A stretch of 64,000 bases of DNA from Lachnospiraceae bacterium (lineage in GTDB: Bacteria; Bacillota; Clostridia; Lachnospirales; Lachnospiraceae). This document shows, piece by piece, positions 41,348-51,200 of this stretch; the first letter of the stretch is position 1, and each line of letters opens with the position of its first letter. Under the pieces are notes generated by a model. The model searched no databases. It saw only the letters and a list, made by a program, of their open reading frames with translations, and was not told the origin of the DNA. Location: positions 124,001 through 188,000 of the forward strand of contig CAJTDN010000009.1 in the NCBI GenBank assembly GCA_910574865.1, in the 5' to 3' direction. The translations under genes and the position numbers were made by a program.

Positions 41348-42184
41348 CCTTTGTGTCTGCCGGTATTGCCTGGGGGGGATGCCGACCATCTGCCGGAATA
41401 TCGTGATAAAGTAATTGTAGTCGTGGAAGCCGCACTCCGAGGCGATTTCACTGATGTTCATGTCCGGGCGGGAAACCAGCAGGTTTTTCGCCTTTTCAAT
41501 ACGCAGGTGGCGGATGTGGGCGGCGATGCCGATGCCATAGTTCTGGCTGGCGATTTCGTAGAGCGTGGTTTTCCCGATTTTAAAATGCTCGCAGATGCCC
41601 CTCGCGTCAATTTCTTCCGTGTAATGCGCCATGACGTACTCGTCAATCTGGGCGGGCAGTTCCTTTTGTCCCAGAATCGCCATCCGCTCCAGGCAGAGGT
41701 AGGAGGCGACCGCCTGCAAAATGTGGGCGGCGGCCTGGATGTAATCGGCGGGAATCAAGGGACGTTCGTGGCAGGCGGCTTTCAATTCGTCTAAATCCAC
41801 CTGGTAATCCTGGCAACGTTCTTTGATGATTTCCCATCCTTCCTCGTGCGATTTGTAAGGAAATACATGTCCGAACAGCAAGTATCCAATCGTGATGTTT
41901 CCCATGTGGAGGGGGACGATGCTCTCCGTCAGCCCGGCGTGGCACTGGTAGGTGTAGGCGGAGTGTTCCCGCTCGGCAATCTCGCAGGCGCGCGCGTCAC
42001 ATTCCCGGCATTTTGCGAGTGCCCGTTTGTCCGTGCGCAAAATCTGGCACAAGGGGGCGACTTGCTCCGGGTAGGCAGCCAGCTCGCGGAAGGTCTCGTC
42101 AAACACCGTGATACGGATGCGCGTGATTGTATAAAAATCCTTTAAAAGGGAATTTAGTTTCGTCAAGTTGAACGTGGAAATCAT
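41333..42184 (-). CDS. AraC regulator with PocR sensory domain
   Basis: The 283-residue protein has an N-terminal PocR-type PAS-like domain (~5-150). This is marked by LLKDFYTITRIRITVFDE, the cysteine-containing KCRECDARACEIAEREHSAY and CHAGLTESIVPLHMG. The AraC DNA-binding domain at ~185-280 has ARGICEHFKIGKTTLYEIAS and ISEIASECGFHDYNYFITIFR. PocR domains bind small carbon compounds such as hydrocarbon diols or sugars. Divergent orientation to the isomerase operon (start 42515) makes it the obvious regulator of that operon. The ~330-bp gap between them holds both promoters and otherwise nothing recognised. Confidence 0.92.
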   Translation of the reverse strand: MISTFNLTKLNSLLKDFYTITRIRITVFDETFRELAAYPEQVAPLCQILRTDKRALAKCRECDARACEIAEREHSAYTYQCHAGLTESIVPLHMGNITIGYLLFGHVFPYKSHEEGWEIIKERCQDYQVDLDELKAACHERPLIPADYIQAAAHILQAVASYLCLERMAILGQKELPAQIDEYVMAHYTEEIDARGICEHFKIGKTTLYEIASQNYGIGIAAHIRHLRIEKAKNLLVSRPDMNISEIASECGFHDYNYFITIFRQMVGIPPRQYRQTQREGFL

Positions 42185-42514
42185 TTGGAATACTCCTTCC
42201 TGTCGGGCGTCCGCCCCGCGGTGCCGGCTCGAATCCGCCGCGCCTCTTCTCGCTGCCGGGCATTCACCCTATAAGAAAACCGACAAGATGCCCCTTATGT
42301 GAAAGCACGCGTGGCGCCTTGCCGTCTTTCTTGCACTGCTCATTTATTACAGTATACCATCTGATACGAACAAAATCAAAGAAAAATGAACAGATTACTA
42401 TATATTATCGGATTCCAATCGGGTAAAATGTAGATAAGAATTCAAAGTTACCATTTGCGGGGCGTGTGATTTGCCGCATGACCCAAAGAAAATCATAAGG
42501 AGGACGTGGTTGAG

Positions 42515-43915
42515 ATGAAAAAAATGACATTTGCATTGGCTTTCTGTAATAGGGGCTTTATGCCGGGCGAGTTGATTTACGGGGCCAGGGAGGACATGAT
42601 CAAGGCCGTGACGGACGCGGGATACGACTACATTGCCATGGATGCGGAGCTTACGAGGTACGGCGGCGTGGAGACCCGTGACGAGGGCCTCATGTACGCG
42701 AAGTGGCTCAAGGAGCATGACGGCGAGTATGACGGGGTGATTTTCTCCATGCCGATTTTTGCCGACGAGAACGGCGCCATCACGGCCTTGCAGGACGCGG
42801 GCGTGCCGATTTTGATGCAGGCGTATCCGGACGAGATTGGAAAAATGGATTTCGCGCATAGGCGTGACGCCTATTGTGGAAAATTTTCCGTGACCGACGT
42901 GTTCACCCAGTACAACGTGCCGTTCACGGTGATGAAGCCGCATGTCGTGCACCCGCTTTCGGAGGCGTTTTCGCAGAATTTGAAGGATTTCGCGGCCATC
43001 TGCCGCGTGGTGAACGGCATGAAGCGGTTCAACATCGGTTGCATCGGCGGCAGGACGACGGCGTTCAAGACCGTGCGTTTTGACGAGATTACGATGCAAA
43101 AATACGGCATCAACGTGGAATCGTTTGATTTGTCGGAAGTATTTTTCAAGGTGCGGAACAAGGCGGACGATGATGCGAAAGTGCAGGAGAAGAAGGCGAC
43201 TTTGCAGGCTTACACGGACTGCTCCGACGTGCCGGAGACGAACATGAACACGCTGGCCAAGCTGGCGGTGGTCATTGACGAGTACATAGACGAATATCAC
43301 CTGGACGCGCTGGCCCTGCGCTGTTGGAACGAGATGGAGGCAGAACTTCGCATTTGTCCGTGCGTGCTGCTAAGCGAACTGAACGACCGCGGCATCGTGG
43401 CATCGTGTGAGATTGACATGTGCTCTGCCCTGACGATGCGGGCGATGAGCCTGGCCAGCGAGATGCCGACGACGGTGCTCGACTGGAACAACAACTATGG
43501 CGACGACGAGAACAAGGTCATCCTCTTCCATTGCGGGCCGGTGCCGCAGAAATTGATGGCCGCGAAAGGGCACGTTTCCAACCACAAGATGTTTGACAAG
43601 ACGGATCCGGGTTCCGGTTGGGGCGCAAACGAGGGACGCATCAAGCCGATGGACGTGACGATTTCCAACTGCCAGACGAAGGACGGCAAGATTATCGTGT
43701 ACGTGAGCGAGGCGAAGTTCACGGACGATCCGATTGAGGACGCGTTCTTTGGCTGCGGCGGCGTGGCGGAGATTCCGGATTTGCAGAACAAGCTGATTAA
43801 GCTGGCGCGGGGCGGCTTCAAGCACCATACGTCCGTCGGCGAGGGACACATGAAGGAAATCTTGAAGGAAGCGTTCACGACCTACCTTGGATATGACTGG
43901 GTGGAGATTGACTGA
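42515..43915 (+). CDS. L-fucose/L-arabinose isomerase family protein
   Basis: The 466-residue protein starts at MKKMTFALAFCNRGFMPGE, about nine bases after AAGGAGG; an upstream GTG at 42506 is too close. It has the alternating Rossmann-like N-terminal domains of L-fucose isomerase (FSMPIFADENGAITALQDAG; VNGMKRFNIGCIGGRTTAFK) and the catalytic-domain segments LALRCWNEMEAELRICPC, LDWNNNY, HCGPVP and GRIKPMDVTIS. Expected reaction: aldose to ketose with Mn2+. The specific sugar is not identifiable. It heads an operon with a kinase and epimerase. Confidence 0.85.
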   Translation: MKKMTFALAFCNRGFMPGELIYGAREDMIKAVTDAGYDYIAMDAELTRYGGVETRDEGLMYAKWLKEHDGEYDGVIFSMPIFADENGAITALQDAGVPILMQAYPDEIGKMDFAHRRDAYCGKFSVTDVFTQYNVPFTVMKPHVVHPLSEAFSQNLKDFAAICRVVNGMKRFNIGCIGGRTTAFKTVRFDEITMQKYGINVESFDLSEVFFKVRNKADDDAKVQEKKATLQAYTDCSDVPETNMNTLAKLAVVIDEYIDEYHLDALALRCWNEMEAELRICPCVLLSELNDRGIVASCEIDMCSALTMRAMSLASEMPTTVLDWNNNYGDDENKVILFHCGPVPQKLMAAKGHVSNHKMFDKTDPGSGWGANEGRIKPMDVTISNCQTKDGKIIVYVSEAKFTDDPIEDAFFGCGGVAEIPDLQNKLIKLARGGFKHHTSVGEGHMKEILKEAFTTYLGYDWVEID

Positions 43916-43925
43916 CGCCGTTTGG

Positions 43926-44024
43926 CCAGACTGTCAGCGGTCTGGGGGGAGCGTCCGTTCATGGGCAAAAGGAGCCACGAGTGTGGCGGGGAAGCACCTT
44001 TGGGGGTGTTTTGCGAATGGACGC
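43926..44024 (+). other. Folded intergenic segment between isomerase and kinase genes
   Basis: CCAGAC/GTCTGG (43926-43945) forms one hairpin. GCGTCCGTTC (43951-43960) pairs with GAATGGACGC (44015-44024), enclosing further pairs (GCACC/GGTGT). The segment is non-coding. It may be an RNA processing or stability element within the operon. Confidence 0.45.
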
Positions 44025-44067
44025 GGCAAAACTGTGACGATTGATAAAAAACGACGAGGTATTTGTA

Positions 44068-45570
44068 ATGAAAATAGCGGGACTTGACATCGGGACGACT
44101 GGCTGCAAGTTGACGGTGTTTGACGAGAAGGGAACGTACCTTGACAAATCGTACAAGGATTATCCGGTCAAGCGTTCGGGCGGCGAGCACGAGGTGGACG
44201 CGGAGGCCATCATGGACGGCGTGTACATGGTGATTCGCGAGATGGCGGGAAAATATGCAGACATTGCCGGAATCGGCGTGACCAGCTTCGGCGAGACGTG
44301 CGTGCTGGCGGACGAGAACGGGAAACCGTTACACATGGCGATGCTTTACACGGATCCGCGCGGGGCGGCGGAGTGCGAGGAACTGACGCGCAAGATGGAC
44401 GGCCGGACGATTGCCTCCATCACCGGGGTGAAGCCGCATGAAATGTACAGCCTGCCCAAGCTGATGTGGCTGAAACGAAACCGCCCGGAGATTTATGCGA
44501 AGGCCAGGCACGTTTTCCTGATGGAGGATTACGTGGTGTTTGCCCTGACGGGGGCGGCGCAGATTGATTATTCGTTGGCGACCCGCACGATGGCGTTTGA
44601 CATTACGTCCTTGAAATGGAGCGAGGAGATTTTTAAGATTGCGGACATTGATATGGGACTGATGTCGAAACCGGTGCCGACGGGAACATCTGCCGGTGCG
44701 GTGCGGCCGGAAATCGCGAAAGAATTGGGACTTTCCGCGGACACGCAGATTGTTTCCATCAGCCATGACCAGGTGGCTGCGGCGGTGGGAGCCGGAGTCT
44801 TTGATTCGGATACGGCGGTGGACGGGGCCGGTACGGTGGAGTGCGTGACGCCGGTTTACGACGGCTTGCCGGAGCTGGAAGTGATGTATGCCGGAAATTA
44901 CGCGGTGGTTCCCTATGTGGTTCCGGGAAAATATGTTGCGTACGCATTTTCCTATACTGGCGGCGCGTTGATTCAGTGGTGCGTGGACACGCTGGCGAAG
45001 AAGGAGAAGGAACTGGCGGTGGAGCAAGGCGTTTCCGTCAATGAATTGCTGGAAGGAAAATATCGCAAGCTATATAAAGAAGAATGTCCCACGGGCATGC
45101 TGGTTCTGCCGCATTTTGCCGGGGCGGCCACCCCGTACATGGACACGGGATCCAAGGGCGTGATGGTCGGCTTGACGGCCGCGACTGCCGTTTGCGAGAT
45201 TTATCGGGCCTGCATGGAGGGCGTGGTCTACGAAATGATGTTGAACATGGAATGTCTAAAGGATTCGGGCGTACATTTTACGATGTTACAAGCGACTGGC
45301 GGCGGGGCGCGTTCCAAGGTATGGATGCAGATGAAGGCGGATGCCCTTGACATGCCGATTACGGCGTTAAAGACGGTGGACGCGGGTACGGTCGGCAGTG
45401 CGATGCTGACCGGCATCGCGGTCGGGTGTTTTACGGATTTGCAGGACGCGGCGGCGCACATGGTGGAAAAGCGGGAGGTATATAAGCCGCGTAAGGAAAT
45501 GCATGAAAAGTATCAGGAGATTTATCAGAGGTACCGCAAGCTTTACGAGGCGGTGCGGCCGCTGATGTAG
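44068..45570 (+). CDS. FGGY family carbohydrate kinase (xylulokinase-like)
   Basis: The 500-residue kinase starts MKIAGLDIGTTGCKLTVFDE, preceded by GAGGT. The N-terminal ATP-binding motif DIGTTGCKLTVFDEKG, GIGVTSFGETCVLADENGKP, the catalytic-base region with SLPKLMWLKRNRPE, AISHDQVAAAVGAGVFD-like region and the C-terminal LQATGGGARSKVWMQMKADALD are typical of XylB/FGGY kinases. It probably phosphorylates the ketose produced by the upstream isomerase. The stop is followed after 12 bases by the epimerase gene. Confidence 0.92.
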   Translation: MKIAGLDIGTTGCKLTVFDEKGTYLDKSYKDYPVKRSGGEHEVDAEAIMDGVYMVIREMAGKYADIAGIGVTSFGETCVLADENGKPLHMAMLYTDPRGAAECEELTRKMDGRTIASITGVKPHEMYSLPKLMWLKRNRPEIYAKARHVFLMEDYVVFALTGAAQIDYSLATRTMAFDITSLKWSEEIFKIADIDMGLMSKPVPTGTSAGAVRPEIAKELGLSADTQIVSISHDQVAAAVGAGVFDSDTAVDGAGTVECVTPVYDGLPELEVMYAGNYAVVPYVVPGKYVAYAFSYTGGALIQWCVDTLAKKEKELAVEQGVSVNELLEGKYRKLYKEECPTGMLVLPHFAGAATPYMDTGSKGVMVGLTAATAVCEIYRACMEGVVYEMMLNMECLKDSGVHFTMLQATGGGARSKVWMQMKADALDMPITALKTVDAGTVGSAMLTGIAVGCFTDLQDAAAHMVEKREVYKPRKEMHEKYQEIYQRYRKLYEAVRPLM

Positions 45571-45582
45571 GGAGGTGCAGGT

Positions 45583-46548
45583 ATGAATCCGTATATCGGG
45601 CATGATTCGCAAGTGTATGGAATCGAAGAACACCGCCTGGTGGGCGGCAAGGGCGACGGGATGCGCCTATTGGAAATAAATAACGGGAAAGGGCTGGAAA
45701 TGACCGTCTCGCTTGACCGCACGGCCGATATTTCAAGATTGCGGTTTCGCGGCATCAACATGTCGTACTTTTCACCGTGCGGTTACGTGGCACCGGCTTA
45801 TTATGAATGCACGGGGGACAATTGGCTGAAGTCGTTCACGGCCGGTTTTTTGACGACCTGCGGCTTGCGCGCGGTCGGTTCGCCGTGCGTGGACGAGGGC
45901 GAGACGTTGCCGCTGCACGGCACGATTGCCAACCAGCCGGCAGAGTCGGCGTATTGGTTTGAGGAAAACGGAGAACTGGTGGTGCGCGCGACGGTGAAGG
46001 ACGAGGTGATTTTCGCCGGCAAGTTGCGTCTTTTGCGGGAAATCCGGGTGAGCCTGGCGGAAAATGAATTTGTCATCAACGACACGATTGAAAATACGGG
46101 AGATACGAAGGAGCCGTTGGAAATCTTGTACCACATGAACATGGGCTACCCGTTGCTCGACGAGGACAGCGTGGTGGAAATCCCGTCGGTGGGCGTGACG
46201 GCGCGCGACGACCATGCGGCCGGGGACATTAAGAACTGGATGCACATGGAAAAGCCGCAGGCGGGCTACGTGGAACGTTGCTATTACCACAAGTTCGAAA
46301 AGGAGGGCAGGGCCTCCATTTACCAGCCGAAGCTTGGCCAGGGCTTGGAGATTTCCTTTGACCCGGAAAACTTGGACGGCTTCGTGGAGTGGAAGATGAT
46401 GGGCGTGCGCGACTACGTGCTGGGGCTGGAGTGCGGCAACTGCTATCCGGACGGGCGTGACGTGATGCGCAGGAGCGGGATGCTCAAATTCCTCGAGCCG
46501 GGCGGGAAGAAAACCTACCAGGTGAAGGTGCGGATGCTGGAGAAGTGA
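45583..46548 (+). CDS. DUF4432 aldose 1-epimerase family protein
   Basis: The 321-residue protein starts after GGGAGGTG. DUF4432 proteins are mutarotase-like (galactose-mutarotase fold). Visible segments are RLLEINNGKGLEMTVSLDRTADISRLRFRG-region, GLRAVGSPC, LPLHGTIANQPAE (with the conserved His), NDTIENTGD, LYHMNMGYPLLDE with its His, and EWKMMGVRDYVLGLECGN. It should interconvert anomers of the sugar metabolised by the adjacent isomerase and kinase. A following hairpin ends the operon. Confidence 0.9.
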   Translation: MNPYIGHDSQVYGIEEHRLVGGKGDGMRLLEINNGKGLEMTVSLDRTADISRLRFRGINMSYFSPCGYVAPAYYECTGDNWLKSFTAGFLTTCGLRAVGSPCVDEGETLPLHGTIANQPAESAYWFEENGELVVRATVKDEVIFAGKLRLLREIRVSLAENEFVINDTIENTGDTKEPLEILYHMNMGYPLLDEDSVVEIPSVGVTARDDHAAGDIKNWMHMEKPQAGYVERCYYHKFEKEGRASIYQPKLGQGLEISFDPENLDGFVEWKMMGVRDYVLGLECGNCYPDGRDVMRRSGMLKFLEPGGKKTYQVKVRMLEK

Positions 46549-46598
46549 AAACGGGCCAGGAACAAGGCACGGGGTATTGGAAAATATTTTTGATAAAC

Positions 46599-46626
46599 GG
46601 GGCGGTGGTGTTTCAACCATCGCCCC
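46599..46626 (+). terminator. Hairpin after the epimerase gene
   Basis: GGGGCGGTGG (46599-46608) and CCATCGCCCC (46617-46626) form a ten-pair stem. The T-tract is poor, so it may be an attenuator or stability element rather than a classical terminator. Confidence 0.55.
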
Positions 46627-46658
46627 AAGGTCGTTTATGGCAAATCTGTAATTATCAA

Positions 46659-46687
46659 TTGAAAACGGAGGGGGCATGTGCTAAAAT
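46659..46687 (+). promoter_or_regulatory. Promoter of the lipoprotein-sensor kinase operon
   Basis: TTGAAA (46659-46664) and TAAAAT (46682-46687) with a 17-base spacer precede the GTG start at 46722 by about 35 bases. Confidence 0.7.
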
Positions 46688-46721
46688 GGTGGAGGAAAGC
46701 GTGAAAAGGAGGGAACTTGAG

Positions 46722-48194
46722 GTGAAACACGTGAAAGGATTTATGAAAAAGAAATGTTTGAAATATCTGGCATGCCTGACGGCGGCTTCGGTTTCCATTT
46801 TGGCGGGATGCGCAGACAAAGGGCCGTTGGATTCCAAGAATCCGATTTCGCTGACGGTATGGCATTATTATAACGGGTCCCAGCAGGCGGCCTTTGACGC
46901 GCTGGTGGAGGAGTTTAACAACACCGTGGGCAAGGAGAAGGGGATTTACGTGGAGGGATATTCCCAGGGGTCGGTTTCCGATTTGGAGACGGCGGTGAGG
47001 GACGCCATCGATGGGAAGGTGGGGGCGGACGAGATGCCGGACATTTTCTCGTCCTACGCGGATACCGCCTACGAGGTGGAGCAGGCCGGTGTCCTGGCCA
47101 ACTTGTCCGACTACCTCGGCGAGGAGGAGATGGAACTTTACGTGGATTCTTACATCGAGGAGGGGCGTATCGCGGCCGACGGCACGCTGCGGATTTTTCC
47201 CACGGCGAAGTCCACGGAAATCATGATGCTCAACAAGACCGATTGGGACTCGTTTGCCACGGCCACGGGGGCTTCCCTGGAGGATTTGGGAACGATCGAG
47301 GGCGTGGTGGAAGTCGCGCGGGAGTATTATGAGTGGACGGATGCCCAGACGCCCGACGTGCCGGGCGACGGCAAGGCGTTTTATGGCAGGGACGCGGTGG
47401 CGAACTATTTCATTATCGGCATGCAGCAGCTGGGCGTGGAGATTTTCCGGGTGGAAAATGGAGAGATGTCCTTAAACGTGCCGGAGGAGGAGTTGTACCG
47501 GCTTTGGGAAAACTACTATGTGCCTATGGTGAAAGGGTACTTCGGGGCGTACGGCTCTTTCCGCTCGGATGACGTAAAGACGGGGGACTTGCTGGCTTAT
47601 ACCGGTTCCACTTCCTCCGCCATGTATTTCCCGGACCAGGTGGAACTGGACGGGGGCGGCCATCCCATCGAGTACGTCGTGATGCCGGCCCCTATGTTTG
47701 ACGGCGGGGAGCGTTATGCCGTGCAGCAGGGAGCCGGCATGGTGGTCTGCAAGTCCGACGAGGCGCACGAGTATGCGGCCGTGGAGTTTTTGAAATGGTT
47801 CACCCAGACGGAGAACAACATTCGGTTTGGATGCGTGTCAGGTTATCTCCCGGTGCAAAAAGAGGCGAACAGCAAAGAAAAGCTGGACCAGGTCATCAAG
47901 GAGCAGGGGCTTGAAGTGGTGCCAAAGACGTATGACTGCCTGACGGCCATCTTCCGGGAAATGGAGGGGACGACCCTTTATACGAACAAGAGCTTTGAAA
48001 ATGGCTCCGCGGCCAGGAAGGTGTTGGAATATAATTTGGCCGACAAGGCGGTGGAAGACCGCGCGGCTGTTCTAGGGGGCCTGGCCCAGGGAAAGAGCCT
48101 GGAGGAGGCCGCAGCCCCTTACGTGGCGAGAGAGGCTTTTGAGCAGTGGTACGATTCTTTTTGTGACGCGTTGAACCAGGCTGTGGAGAAGTAG
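46722..48194 (+). CDS. Solute-binding lipoprotein coupled to a hybrid sensor kinase
   Basis: The 490-residue protein is taken from GTG at 46722, eight bases after AAAAGGAGGG. An ATG seven codons later has a weaker site. The signal peptide KKKCLKYLACLTAASV ends in lipobox ILAGC. The mature domain shows the family-1 sugar-binding pattern (SLTVWHYYNGSQQAAFDALV; DEMPDIFSSYADTAYEVEQ; YAAVEFLKWFTQTENNIRFG). There is no permease nearby, and the 1318-residue sensor kinase follows after 9 bases, so it probably presents ligand to that kinase. Confidence 0.88.
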   Translation: MKHVKGFMKKKCLKYLACLTAASVSILAGCADKGPLDSKNPISLTVWHYYNGSQQAAFDALVEEFNNTVGKEKGIYVEGYSQGSVSDLETAVRDAIDGKVGADEMPDIFSSYADTAYEVEQAGVLANLSDYLGEEEMELYVDSYIEEGRIAADGTLRIFPTAKSTEIMMLNKTDWDSFATATGASLEDLGTIEGVVEVAREYYEWTDAQTPDVPGDGKAFYGRDAVANYFIIGMQQLGVEIFRVENGEMSLNVPEEELYRLWENYYVPMVKGYFGAYGSFRSDDVKTGDLLAYTGSTSSAMYFPDQVELDGGGHPIEYVVMPAPMFDGGERYAVQQGAGMVVCKSDEAHEYAAVEFLKWFTQTENNIRFGCVSGYLPVQKEANSKEKLDQVIKEQGLEVVPKTYDCLTAIFREMEGTTLYTNKSFENGSAARKVLEYNLADKAVEDRAAVLGGLAQGKSLEEAAAPYVAREAFEQWYDSFCDALNQAVEK

Positions 48195-48203
48195 GGATGG
48201 AAG

Positions 48204-51200
48204 ATGAAGGGTAATGGTAAAAAAAGAAAAAAGTCAACTATATTCAAGATATTTTTGATTCCATTGATTTTCATCATGTTGTTGCAAAGTGCCATCACCA
48301 TCGGCACTTTGATAGTCAGGCGAACCGCGCCCACGTTGGAGGGGTATTCCAGCGGCATGATGAACCGTTTGGTGGAGAATCGGAAAGTAATCCTGCAAAA
48401 TGAAATGAACCAGCGTTGGGCGTCCGTTTATGCGCGAGACGAAGTCATGGGCGGGCTTCTGGAGCGGTTTTTGCAAGGCGAGGGGGTCGGTTTGGAGGAC
48501 GTTTTCGCGTCGGAAGACCGGAAGAACCGGCTATTGGAGACGTTTTTTCCGGAGTGTCTCGACATCTTGCAAAATAATTCCACGACGGGGGTTTTCCTGG
48601 TTTTGACGGGGGACGGCATGCAGTCGGCCGGGGAGTATGACGGCTTTTTTATCCGGGATTCCGATCCCGACACGAATCCCGCCAATTATTCGGACTTGCT
48701 TTTGGAACGGGGCGGCAAGCAGCTGTCCAGGAACTGGAACATCCCGTTGGATACCAATTGGACCACCCGTTTTCACATGGACGGCCAAGGTGAGAGCGCT
48801 TCCGATGACTATTTTTACGAGCCCTGGAGGGCCGGCGCGGAGCATGCGGACGCGGACACGAAGGACCTGGGGTACTGGTCGATGCCGTTTTCCTTAGAGA
48901 AGGACAAGGCGGATTCGTACGAAATGATCACGTATTCCCTGCCGCTGCGTTATCAAGGGCGGGTGTACGGAGTGCTGGGCGTGGAAATATCCAGCAGGAA
49001 CCTATGTGAGTATTTGCCGGCGGCGGAATTGAATGCCACCCAGCAGTCGGGATACATGCTGGCCGTCAAGCGGGAGGACGGAAGCTACCTTCCCCTTGTT
49101 GGAAAGGGCATCCTTTATGACCTGGTTCGCTCCGGGGGCGGGGTTGACCTGGAGGCGACGGATTATGACAACCTTTCGAGGGTGGGGGACGTCGATTTGG
49201 ACGGGCAGGGAGTCTATGCCGTGGTCTGCCCGTTGAAGCTGTATAGTAATAACGTTCCATATGAAAACACGGAGTGGGTGCTGCTGGGACTGGACACGGA
49301 GAAAGACCTTTTCGGGATGAGCCGCCTGCTCTATGTCTGGATGGTCATCGCGGTACTGATTGGCCTGGGGTTTGGCGTGTTCGGCATTTATTTCATGGTG
49401 CGGCATTTGACCAAGCCGGTCCAGTGTTTGATGCAATGTATCAGCAAGGGCCGGGAAGGGCTTTCGGAATTCAAGCCGTCCAACATTTTGGAAGTCGATG
49501 CCTTGTACGACGTGGTGACCGACTTGACGGAACGGCAGAAAGAGGCGGAAAACATTCTCCTGGAGGAAAAGGAGCGTTACAAGGTGGCGCTGGAATCTTC
49601 CAAGGATATCTTTTTTTCCTATGACCTTCAAAGCCAGATGCTTGACATCGTGAACCACGAGACCATGAGCGGGCGGTGGCAGTGCCCGCAGTCGGAGGAC
49701 GGCTTTATCAATCCCGAGTATATTTATGGGGCGGACAGGGAGGAAACCATGAAGGCGCTGCGTCGCGACCGTGACAACTTGTATGCGGAGTTTCGGATGC
49801 GTTGGCCGAACGAGACGGGGTTTGCATGGGTGGCATTGACGGGAAAGGCGGTTTATGACACCGACGGCAGGCGGTGGAAGCTGGTCGGGAGCATACGCGA
49901 CATCCAGGAGCAGAAGGAGCGCGAGGCCGAACAGCTACGGAAAAACACGACGGACCAGGTTACCGGGCTGCCCGTTTTTGGAACCGGGATGGAACGTTTG
50001 AAGGAAGCCCGTGAAACTTGCGTGGACGGATTCTTGGCCGTGTTGTACCTGGATCGGCTGAAAGAAAGTGAAGAAAAGAACGGCATCGTGTTCGGGGACA
50101 TGATTTTGGAGGAAACCGGCAGCCTGATTCGTGGAAAATGTCAGGCGCTTGTCAACAAGACCGGCTTGTGGACGGACATGGACGGCGGGCGTCCTCCCGT
50201 GGTCGCGTTCCGCCTGAACAAGGATGAATTCGTCTTGTGGCTGGGATGCCTGCCAAAGGCCCGGGCATCCGCATTCGTGGAAAGCCTGCTTGAAGAGGTG
50301 GCGGCGGCATTCCCGGAAGAGGTCTTTCCGGTTCGGATGTATGCCGGCCTGGCCCAGGCAAAGGCGGGGCAGGACGCGGAACAGTTGATTCGCAGGGCGA
50401 AGCTGGCACGGAGCCTCGTGGTTGCCGGAAGCGGGCGGCATGTCTTGTTTTATGAGGACGTCCCGAAAGAGAAACGGCCGCTCTTGCCGGCGCTGCAGGG
50501 ATGCGAGGTGAATTCCCTGGGATATAGCGAGGACGTGGGCCTGGTGTCCGTGGCCTTGAATTTGTTTGGCAAAGGTTCGGACTTCCCGGCCCAGATGACG
50601 CTGATGATTCGCAAGATTGGGAGGTTTTACCATGCGGACGGGGTGCTGGTGTCCTTGTTGCGTGCCGATTTCAATTCCAACTACTTGAATTACCAGTGGC
50701 ACCAAAACGAGGGAGACACGGCGGAAAGCGTGAGAAAATATAAGGAAGAAGAAAAAGAGGAGTTCTATCGCTGGATGGGGCGGGAGGAAGTACGTTATTT
50801 TTCGGAAGAAGACAGCGGGCGGAACGTGGTTCGTTGCTTCCTGAGCGTGGAGCCGGGGCAAAGGGGAATCCTGCTGCCCATGTATGACAGTGGAAACTAC
50901 ATGGGCAACGTCTGCATTCTCGGGCTCGGGGCGGAGGTCTTGGAGGATTCGGAGGAAAGGCAGAATCTCGCGGAGCTTGGCAGGGCAATCCAGAGCCAGT
51001 TGAACCAGCAGCAGTATGACATAGCCAGCAAGGCGAAATCCGAATTCTTGTCCCGCATGAGCCATGAAATCCGCACGCCGATGAACGGTATCATTGGCAT
51101 GACGGCCATCGCCCTGCAGCAGGATCAAAGCCAGGAGAGGGTCATGGACTGCCTGCAAAAGATCCGTTCTTCGTCGGACTACTTGTTGGGGCTGATTAAC

